A DNA stretch of 20,650 bases, taken from assembly GCA_002372855.1 (NCBI GenBank), contig DFIZ01000024.1:1-20650 (forward strand), given 5' to 3'. Below, piece by piece: positions 15,344-20,650 of the stretch (its first letter is position 1; each line of letters opens with the position of its first letter). This stretch comes from Bacteroidales bacterium UBA3684. Its GTDB lineage: Bacteria; Bacteroidota; Bacteroidia; Bacteroidales; P3. A program made the translations under genes and the position numbers. Under the pieces are notes generated by a model that worked only from the letters and a program-made list of their open reading frames with translations, ran no database searches and had not been told where the DNA came from.

Positions 15344-15396
15344 TAAGTTTTAAGTGGCCACGCAGTCTGTATAGTGCGTCAGCCACTTAAAACTTA
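15344..15396. repeat. Hairpin between yebC and rsmI
   Basis: The 15-bp arms TAAGTTTTAAGTGGC (15344-15358) and GCCACTTAAAACTTA (15382-15396) are perfect. The stem continues with ACGCA (15360-15364) against TGCGT (15375-15379) after a small mismatch. AAGCT/AGCTT sequences outside extend the symmetry imperfectly. No long T-run follows on either strand, so it may be an mRNA-processing, attenuation or repeat element rather than a strong terminator. Confidence 0.85.
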
Positions 15397-15419
15397 AAAC
15401 TCACAGCTTTCAGCCTGGA

Positions 15420-16160
15420 TTATTCTTCCTCGAAGTCGTCGGGGATTTCCATGTCGTGGTAGACGTTGGTCACGTCGTCGTCCTCTTCGAGGATGCCGAT
15501 AACCTTCATGACCTTGCGGATGGTATCCTCGTCCACCTGGCGCAGCGTGTTGGGGATGCGCTGAAGCTCGGCGCTCTCGCACTCGATACCCTTCTGCTCG
15601 AGCATCTTCACCATATTGCCGAAGTCCTCGTAGGCGGTGTAGAGGGTCAGGTACTCGTCGTCGACCTCCATCTCTTCCAGGCCGCCGTCGATGAGTTCCA
15701 TCTCCAGCTCTTCAACATCCATCTCAGGTTTGCGGGGCACCACAAAGACACCCTTGCGGGTGAAGAGGAAGGCGAGGCTGCCGTTGGTCTCGAGGGTGCC
15801 GCCGTTCTTGTTCATGATGGCTTTGACGTTGGCAACGGTGCGGTTGTTGTTGTCGCTGAGGGCCTCGATGAAGAGGGCGATACCGTGGCTCACGTGGCAC
15901 TCGAAGGTAAGCTCCTGCATCTGGGCGGCGTCCTTGTCGTTGGCCTTGTTGATGGAACGCTGGAGGGTGTCCTTGGGCATGTTGCAGCCACGGGCGTTCT
16001 GGATGAGCAGACGCAGACGAGGGTTGCTGTCGGGATCGGCACCACCTTCGCGCACGGCTATGGTGACCTGCTTCAGAATGTTGCTCCACTGTTTCGAGCG
16101 CTTGGCATCAGCTGCACCTTTGGCTCTTTTAATCTTTGACCATTTGTTGTGTCCTGACAT
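15420..16160 (-). CDS. yebC: YebC/PmpR family regulatory/translation factor
   Basis: A 246-residue full-length YebC/TACO1 family protein. The N-terminal signature MSGHNKWSKIKRAKGAADAK and the NMPKDTLQRSINKA segment are conserved. So are TFECHVSHGIALFIEALSDN and the C-terminal DDDVTNVYHDM. Members were first described as DNA-binding transcriptional regulators (PmpR); more recent work on bacterial YebC and mitochondrial TACO1 supports a role in translation of proline-rich stretches. A very acidic C-terminus (IPDDFEEE) is normal for the family. It follows trmB after 30 bases. A neighbour in the same operon has a long Glu-Pro repeat, but alternating EP is not a classical polyproline stall, so no link is claimed. 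Confidence 0.95.
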   Translation of the reverse strand: MSGHNKWSKIKRAKGAADAKRSKQWSNILKQVTIAVREGGADPDSNPRLRLLIQNARGCNMPKDTLQRSINKANDKDAAQMQELTFECHVSHGIALFIEALSDNNNRTVANVKAIMNKNGGTLETNGSLAFLFTRKGVFVVPRKPEMDVEELEMELIDGGLEEMEVDDEYLTLYTAYEDFGNMVKMLEQKGIECESAELQRIPNTLRQVDEDTIRKVMKVIGILEEDDDVTNVYHDMEIPDDFEEE

Positions 16161-16190
16161 AATTAAATTAGTATTAAGTTTATATTGTTT

Positions 16191-16856
16191 TTAATTGGTT
16201 TTCCATTGTATATATGTAATCGGCATGCCCTGGGCAAGGAACATGCGCTCGTAGAAAGTCTGCGTGAGCTTGGCTTCGTCGAACCCCTCGGGCGTGCTGT
16301 ACAGGTCGTCCGTGTGGCACACCACCCGGCAGTCCTCGTTGGGCAGCACCTCGTTGAGGGTGTAGTCGTAGAGCTCCTGCGAGTCGGTCTTCAGGTGCAT
16401 GATGCTCTCCGGAGCGAGAAAACGGCGGTAGGTGGCCAGGAAGCGCGGCGACGTGAGGCGCTTGTTGGGCTTCTTCAGCTGCGGGTCGCAGAAGGTGATC
16501 CATATCTCGCTCACCTCGCCTTCGGCGAAGAAACGGTCGATGAGTTCGATACGCGTGCGGATAAACGCCACGTTCTTCATCTGCTCCTCGTTGCTGGTCT
16601 TGGCTCCACGCCACAGGCGGGCTCCCTTGATGTCGACCCCGATATAGTTGCGTTCGGGATGGATGCGCGCCAGGGCGATGGTGTAGTCGCCCTTGCCGCA
16701 CCCCAGTTCGAGGGTGATGGGGTTGTCGTTGCCAAACTGCTCGCGCCACCTTCCCCTCAGTGCGAACCCCTCCTTCTCCAGCTGTTCGAAGCCCACCTGG
16801 AAAAGATTGGGGAACGTCAGGTTCTCGGCGAAACGTTGCAGTTTGTGATGGCCCAT
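16191..16856 (-). CDS. trmB: tRNA (guanine46-N7)-methyltransferase TrmB
   Basis: A 221-residue class I SAM methyltransferase making m7G46 in tRNA variable loops. Visible motifs are the SAM-binding LELGCGKGDYTIALARIHPE (around residues 50-69), YIGVDIKGARLWRGAK, and ITFCDPQLKKPNKRLTSPRF, the Bacteroidota form of the DPWPKKRH tRNA-binding motif. Near the C-terminus, LKTDSQELYDYTLNEV fits the conserved TD substrate-binding region. The start MGHHKLQRFAENL fits the family's start. It lies 15 bases after the HU-like/SPOR gene and 30 bases before yebC. Confidence 0.93.
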   Translation of the reverse strand: MGHHKLQRFAENLTFPNLFQVGFEQLEKEGFALRGRWREQFGNDNPITLELGCGKGDYTIALARIHPERNYIGVDIKGARLWRGAKTSNEEQMKNVAFIRTRIELIDRFFAEGEVSEIWITFCDPQLKKPNKRLTSPRFLATYRRFLAPESIMHLKTDSQELYDYTLNEVLPNEDCRVVCHTDDLYSTPEGFDEAKLTQTFYERMFLAQGMPITYIQWKTN

Positions 16857-16871
16857 ACTGAGTGTGTGTGT

Positions 16872-18998
16872 TTAGAGTTCTTTGATTACTATGTCGCCGT
16901 CGTACCAGCTCTTGATGTGGTTGTAGAGGGCCTCGGCCTTGGTGCGCGTCGGGGCGCTGCCCATGCTGACGTAGAACATGTCGTTCTTCTCGATGATATA
17001 GGCATCGCAACCCAGCTCGTGCAGGCGTGCGGTCATCTTGGCGGCGGTGCTCTTGTTGAGGTAGAAGCCGGCAACGATGTCGAAGCCCTGCTTGCTTTCC
17101 TTTTCGACATATACATAGACGGGAGCGTCCTTGTCGGTCTGCATCTTGGGCTTGCGCGGAGCGGCGGGCTGCTGTTGCTGCTGCTCGGTGGCCTTCACCT
17201 GCTGCACCTCGGCTGCCGTGCGGGGCTGGTCGTCGACAGACTGCAGGCCCAGTTCCTCAATCACGCCGTCGAGCAGGTCGTCGAGGGCCGAACGGTTCAT
17301 CAGTTCGCTCTGCACCATGTGCCGCACCACGTCGGCATAGGTACGTTTCAGCCAAGGCTCAGCATTGTCGTAGATATAATCCTCGTACGGGATGAAACGC
17401 TGCACGGCGAAACGCGGTCCCAGCAGCTGCTGCATGCGCTCGTCGGCATACTGGCGCACACGGTCCATCATCGGGACGCGGGCACTGCGGTAGTCGCGCT
17501 CGGCGAGGAAATCATTGATATACTCGGCCATATTGACGCAGACCATATCGCGGTTGCGGCCAATCTCGCGGTCGGTATAGGGTATCATGTCGGGATTGTA
17601 GGTGAGGGCGCCGACAGCAGGCACATCGAGGTGCTTGCCGCTTGGTGCCGCGGCTGCCTCCGGTGCCTTGGCGGAACCGCCTCCGTGTCCACGGAAGAAG
17701 AGGTAGTATGCTGCGCCGGCGAACACCACCAGCAGCAGGAACAGCAGCAGCCAGAGCAGCCACTTCGAACCGCCCTTCTTGTTGCGCTTCTTTTCTTCCT
17801 TGGCCAGTCGGGCGGCAGCCTTCTTCAGCTCCTTCTCCTGTTTGCGACGTGCGGCGGCTTCCTTCTCGGAATTGGCCACTTCCTGTGCCAGGGCGGCCAC
17901 ACTCTCGGCGGCCACGGGCTCGGCCTTGCCGGCCTGCGTGGCGGCCACAGCGGCCAGCACGGCGGCCTTCTTGGCGGCCTTGCGGCTCTCCACGTCGGCC
18001 ATCTCCTCGGCGCGCTTCATGCTTTCCTGCGCTTCCTTCTCGGCCTTGCGACGGCTCTGTTCGGCACGTTCCTCGGCCTTGCGCATCTCCTCCTCGGCGC
18101 GGCGGCGCTCTTCGGCCTCCTTGCGCTCCTGCACCTCGCGCTTGTGGGCGGCCAGGCGCTCTTCCATCTCGGCGTCCTTCTCGCCGCGGCGACGCAGGCG
18201 CTCGCGCTCCTTCTCGGCCTTTGCCTCGGCTTTCAGCCGTTCCTTTTCCGCTTTGGCCTCGGCCTTGAGCTGGGCTTTCGATTTGGGCAGTTCCTCCAGT
18301 TTCTTGAGGCTTTCTCTCCACTCTTCGGTGACGCTCATGCCCGCAGCAGCCCTAGACGCCGCCTCGGCAACGGGTGCCGGCTCGGGTTCGGACGCAGGGG
18401 CAGGCTCCTGTACGGGTTCAGGCTCCGGTTCGGGCTCCGGTTCGGGTTCAGGCACCGGCTCAGGCTCGGGTTCCGGTTCGGGCTCAGGCTCCGGTTTGGG
18501 TTCGGGTTTGGGCTCGGGTTTGGTAACCACGGACACCTCCGGCTCGGCCTCGAACTGGGCAAAGGGGTCTTCGCTGTCGCTGTGGTCGTAGGTGCGAACT
18601 TCCTCCAGGGGAGTCTCGTTGCTGTTGCCAGCCTCGATGACCACACCCTCGGCCTTGTCGAAATCAAAGCCGTCACCCACCTTCGTAATGCTGCCCAGCT
18701 CGCCCAGGCGGTGCTCGCCGGTGCGCTGGAGTTTGTCCGTCAGGGCGTCGATATAGTTGTGCCACATCTGGCGGGCCACGTCGTCGCTGACGCAGTCGCG
18801 GTGGGCAATCTCCTTCACGATGGATTCGTCGCCGCTCACGGCACGGTCGAAGACGATGCTGCGGGTGGCGGGATAGTATATGCGGGTGACAGGGTCGTGG
18901 TGCGGCTCCTGCACCACGCTGTCAAAAGTTCCGATTCCGGGCAGTTCCACTTTCTGGCCCTGCTGCAACAACTCAACAATTAATTCGGTTATATTCAT
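16872..18998 (-). CDS. HU/CCDC81-like, membrane-anchored SPOR-domain protein
   Basis: A 708-residue protein with five regions. Residues 1 to about 125 resemble the paired HU/IHF-like (CCDC81-type) domains of Bacteroidota: [14 protein letters not shown], then [23 protein letters not shown] and [13 protein letters not shown]. About 158-212 is a Glu/Lys-Pro dipeptide repeat. About 235-405 is a Lys/Glu/Ala/Arg-rich coiled coil. About 411-433 is one transmembrane helix ([20 protein letters not shown]). About 625-708 is a SPOR domain ([20 protein letters not shown] ... [22 protein letters not shown]). SPOR domains bind glycan strands stripped of stem peptides at division sites. With a cytoplasmic N-terminus and periplasmic C-terminus, it could join nucleoid or a cytoplasmic partner to septal peptidoglycan; DNA binding by this HU-like type is inference. 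It starts 2 bases after kdsB. Confidence 0.85.
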   Translation of the reverse strand: MNITELIVELLQQGQKVELPGIGTFDSVVQEPHHDPVTRIYYPATRSIVFDRAVSGDESIVKEIAHRDCVSDDVARQMWHNYIDALTDKLQRTGEHRLGELGSITKVGDGFDFDKAEGVVIEAGNSNETPLEEVRTYDHSDSEDPFAQFEAEPEVSVVTKPEPKPEPKPEPEPEPEPEPEPVPEPEPEPEPEPEPVQEPAPASEPEPAPVAEAASRAAAGMSVTEEWRESLKKLEELPKSKAQLKAEAKAEKERLKAEAKAEKERERLRRRGEKDAEMEERLAAHKREVQERKEAEERRRAEEEMRKAEERAEQSRRKAEKEAQESMKRAEEMADVESRKAAKKAAVLAAVAATQAGKAEPVAAESVAALAQEVANSEKEAAARRKQEKELKKAAARLAKEEKKRNKKGGSKWLLWLLLFLLLVVFAGAAYYLFFRGHGGGSAKAPEAAAAPSGKHLDVPAVGALTYNPDMIPYTDREIGRNRDMVCVNMAEYINDFLAERDYRSARVPMMDRVRQYADERMQQLLGPRFAVQRFIPYEDYIYDNAEPWLKRTYADVVRHMVQSELMNRSALDDLLDGVIEELGLQSVDDQPRTAAEVQQVKATEQQQQQPAAPRKPKMQTDKDAPVYVYVEKESKQGFDIVAGFYLNKSTAAKMTARLHELGCDAYIIEKNDMFYVSMGSAPTRTKAEALYNHIKSWYDGDIVIKEL
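18400..18530 (-). repeat. Glu-Pro/Lys-Pro coding minisatellite
   Basis: A run of 6-bp units (GAACCC/GAGCCT/GAGCCC on the minus strand) encodes alternating Glu-Pro with some Lys-Pro and Val-Pro. Such a segment is expected to be an extended spacer. Changes in 6-bp copy number would keep the frame. Confidence 0.85.
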
Positions 18999-19000
18999 AA

Positions 19001-19780
19001 TTATTTCTGTGTTTTTCGTTCATTGTTTCCCAACACGCGCTCGGCGGCCTCGAGGTCGGCGGGGGTGTCGATGCCTATGTTGGCCGTGGGCGTCTCGCGG
19101 ACGGCAATGCTGTAGCCGGCCTCCAGCCAGCGCAGCTGCTCCAGCTTCTCGCTCATCTCCAGGCGGCTCTGTTGCATGGCGCACACCTCCGCCAGCACCT
19201 GCGGACGGAAGGCATAGATGCCCACATGCTTGAAATACTCGCCCTCCGAGAGCCACTGTTCGGGGTCGACATCGCGGCGGTAAGGGATGGCCTGGCGGCT
19301 GAAATAGAGCGCCTTGCCCCCCGTGGTGCACACCACCTTGACATTGTTGGGCGAGAGGAGCTCGGCGGTGGAGGCAATGCGGGTCTTCAAGGTGGCGATG
19401 GACACGCTCTCGTCGGAGAAGCAGTCGACAAGCATCTGCAGCTGCGACGACTCGACGAAGGGTTCGTCGCCCTGCAGGTTGACCACCACGTCGAATCGTT
19501 CGCCCTCCTCGGCCAGCCTCCGCACCACTTCGCCGCAGCGGTCGGTGCCACTGCGGTGCTCCGTGGAGGTCATCATGACGCTGCCCCGGCCGAACACCTG
19601 CTCCACATGGGCGAAGATGCGCTCGTCGTCCGTAGCCACCACGGCGCGCTCGATGCCCTCGGCGGAACGGGCCGCAGCGTAGGCATAGTCGATGATGGGC
19701 TTGCCCCCCAGCAAGGCCAACGGCTTGCCGGGAAAACGCGTCGAAGCGTAACGTGCGGGTATGACGGCCAGAGTCTTCAT
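19001..19780 (-). CDS. kdsB: 3-deoxy-manno-octulosonate cytidylyltransferase KdsB
   Basis: A 259-residue CMP-Kdo synthetase that joins CTP and Kdo to make the activated sugar for lipid A-core assembly, in the cytoplasm. The nucleotide-binding start [20 protein letters not shown] is canonical. It is followed by [39 protein letters not shown] and [10 protein letters not shown], all family signatures. Length is normal. Its ATG overlaps the stop of the upstream kinase gene by 4 bases (ATGA), so the two are probably translationally coupled. The next gene starts 2 bases after its stop. It implies an outer membrane with lipopolysaccharide. Confidence 0.96.
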   Translation of the reverse strand: MKTLAVIPARYASTRFPGKPLALLGGKPIIDYAYAAARSAEGIERAVVATDDERIFAHVEQVFGRGSVMMTSTEHRSGTDRCGEVVRRLAEEGERFDVVVNLQGDEPFVESSQLQMLVDCFSDESVSIATLKTRIASTAELLSPNNVKVVCTTGGKALYFSRQAIPYRRDVDPEQWLSEGEYFKHVGIYAFRPQVLAEVCAMQQSRLEMSEKLEQLRWLEAGYSIAVRETPTANIGIDTPADLEAAERVLGNNERKTQK

Positions 19781-20412
19781 TGTTCCATAGGTTCATCGTT
19801 GCCGAACAGGCTGTTGAATTCGGCGTCGATATTATTGATAATCACTCCCAGGTCGGCGCGGTTCTCCACGAAGTCGCGCTCGTCGGTGTCCACCACGAGC
19901 ATCTTGCCCTCATAGTTGGCGGCCCAGTTCTCGTAGCGGTTGTTGAGATTGGTCAGGTAGTCGAGGCGGATGCTGCTCTCGTACTCGCGGCCGCGCTTCT
20001 GGATGTGGCGGATGAGCGTCGGCACATCGGCGCGCACATAGATGAGCAGGTCGGGCTTGGGCAGCAGCGAATAGGTCATCTCGAAAAGTTTGGTATAGGT
20101 CGTAAGGTCGCGGGTGGTCAGCAGACCCATGTCGTGCAGGTTGGGGGCGAAGATGGCGGCATCGTCGTAGAGCGAGCGGTCGCGGATGAAACTCTCGCCC
20201 GTGGCCTGCAGCTCCGTAAGCTGCATGATGTTGGCATAGAGCGAGTGCACCATCATGTTGAACGACCAGCGCCGCATGTCCTCATAGAAGCTGTTGAGGT
20301 AGGGGTTCTCCTCCGACGGGCCGTAGACGGCACGGTAGCCGTAGTGCTTCGACAGCAGCTTGGTCAGCTCCGTCTTTCCTGCTCCGATATTTCCCGAGAT
20401 TGCTATCTGCAT
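19777..20412 (-). CDS. Deoxynucleoside kinase
   Basis: A 211-residue kinase of the dNK family that phosphorylates deoxynucleosides for salvage into dNTPs. The P-loop is GNIGAGKT at residues 7-14. The catalytic DRS motif appears in FIRDRSLYDDAAIF, and the Arg-rich lid region in HIQKRGREYESSIRL. Base specificity (dA/dG or dC/T) cannot be told from sequence by eye. The start chosen is ATG 20412 (MQIAISGNIGAGKT), because the P-loop should lie at the very N-terminus; the frame stays open to 20631, but that extension runs through the promoter and GC-rich repeat and is not protein-like. It is the first gene of the leftward seven-gene run and overlaps kdsB by 4 bases. Confidence 0.92.
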   Translation of the reverse strand: MQIAISGNIGAGKTELTKLLSKHYGYRAVYGPSEENPYLNSFYEDMRRWSFNMMVHSLYANIMQLTELQATGESFIRDRSLYDDAAIFAPNLHDMGLLTTRDLTTYTKLFEMTYSLLPKPDLLIYVRADVPTLIRHIQKRGREYESSIRLDYLTNLNNRYENWAANYEGKMLVVDTDERDFVENRADLGVIINNIDAEFNSLFGNDEPMEQ

Positions 20413-20494
20413 ATACTTTTTTTCAGGCCATACATTCCGTTTTTTATTTGATACAGAATTATATGGCAACGTTATACCATTACCTTTAAGACTG

Positions 20495-20502
20495 CAAATA
20501 TA
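20495..20502 (-). promoter_or_regulatory. Probable -7 element for the kinase-kdsB operon
   Basis: On the minus strand TATATTTG (20502-20495) matches TAnnTTTG. The region about 20 bases upstream is T-rich (20521-20530) but has no clean TTTG. The leader would be about 75 bases. Confidence 0.55.
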
Positions 20503-20583
20503 CGCTTTTTTTTTAATATATAAGAAAAAAAGTGGCAACACCCGCACATTTTCCACCTCCCGCCCCCCGTCGCCCCGCCTGCC

Positions 20584-20607
20584 GCCCCTCCGCCCTCCGC
20601 GAGGGGC
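20584..20607. repeat. GC-rich inverted repeat upstream of the kinase operon
   Basis: GCCCCTC (20584-20590) and GAGGGGC (20601-20607) are perfect 7-bp arms around a 10-base loop. The preceding 20555-20583 is almost pure C with few G on the plus strand. It may be the 3' hairpin of an upstream neighbour or an intergenic repeat; the window ends too soon to tell. No gene is supported in 20413-20650. Confidence 0.6.
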
Positions 20608-20650
20608 CAGAGAGGGGGCCGAGAGGTACATAATTCGGCATTTCTTATAT

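Noticed and set aside
16185..18983. A 932-codon plus-strand open frame
   Set aside because: It runs antisense to trmB and the HU-like/SPOR gene, both recognisable. Its Leu/Gly/Phe-rich sequence reflects the complement of Lys/Glu/Ala coiled-coil codons.
20413..20631. N-terminal extension of the deoxynucleoside kinase
   Set aside because: The added residues come from a GC-rich repeat and the AT-rich promoter region; dNK proteins begin just before the P-loop.

Overview
The window looks like chromosomal DNA of a high-GC member of the Bacteroidota, most likely order Bacteroidales. The basis is: a secreted giant protein with a type IX secretion type B (CHU_C) C-terminal domain; a secreted papain-fold peptidase of the bleomycin hydrolase/PepC group; an ORF6N-domain protein and a four-helix-bundle 'suffix' protein of kinds common in this group; an HU-like/SPOR membrane protein; and promoters of the Bacteroidota form TTTG-N20-TAnnTTTG with no obvious Shine-Dalgarno sequences. 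No tRNA, rRNA, transposase, integrase, reverse transcriptase or CRISPR array was seen.

Layout. (1) 99-3473, minus strand: an accessory-looking series read right to left: a secreted von Willebrand A protein, an ORF6N protein, an AT-rich three-helix membrane protein and a four-helix-bundle protein. It is rich in DNA repeats: three copies of a near-perfect palindrome in and just upstream of the ORF6N gene, and a nested 126-base inverted repeat across the 3' end of the four-helix-bundle gene. (2) 3474-3788: a divergent intergenic region with promoters at both ends and an ACTCWTA heptamer array between them. (3) 3789-10907, plus strand: the secreted C1 peptidase, then a 1948-residue surface protein (signal peptide, IgGFc-binding-like domain, choice-of-anchor J-like domain, FnIII-like domain, about 16 repeat units, CHU_C domain). 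A terminator-like hairpin lies over the start of the giant gene. (4) 11270-14153, plus strand: an unrecognised secreted protein and a B12-binding-type radical SAM protein, behind a strong promoter that would give a nearly leaderless mRNA. (5) 14150-20412, minus strand: a tight seven-gene run read right to left: deoxynucleoside kinase, kdsB, HU-like/SPOR membrane protein, trmB, yebC, rsmI and an MgtC/SapB protein. It converges on the radical SAM gene with a 4-base stop-codon overlap.

How they fit together. The right-hand run is housekeeping: nucleotide salvage, Kdo activation for lipopolysaccharide, tRNA and rRNA methylation, a translation/transcription factor, and an envelope protein that may join DNA to peptidoglycan. 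The middle block is cell-surface biology. The left block is where unusual DNA structure is concentrated and where an undescribed regulatory or mobile palindrome is most plausible. I did not find a complete, clearly novel defence or mobile system. The best candidates for novelty are the palindrome family tied to the ORF6N gene, the hairpin over the giant gene's start, and the HU-membrane-SPOR protein.
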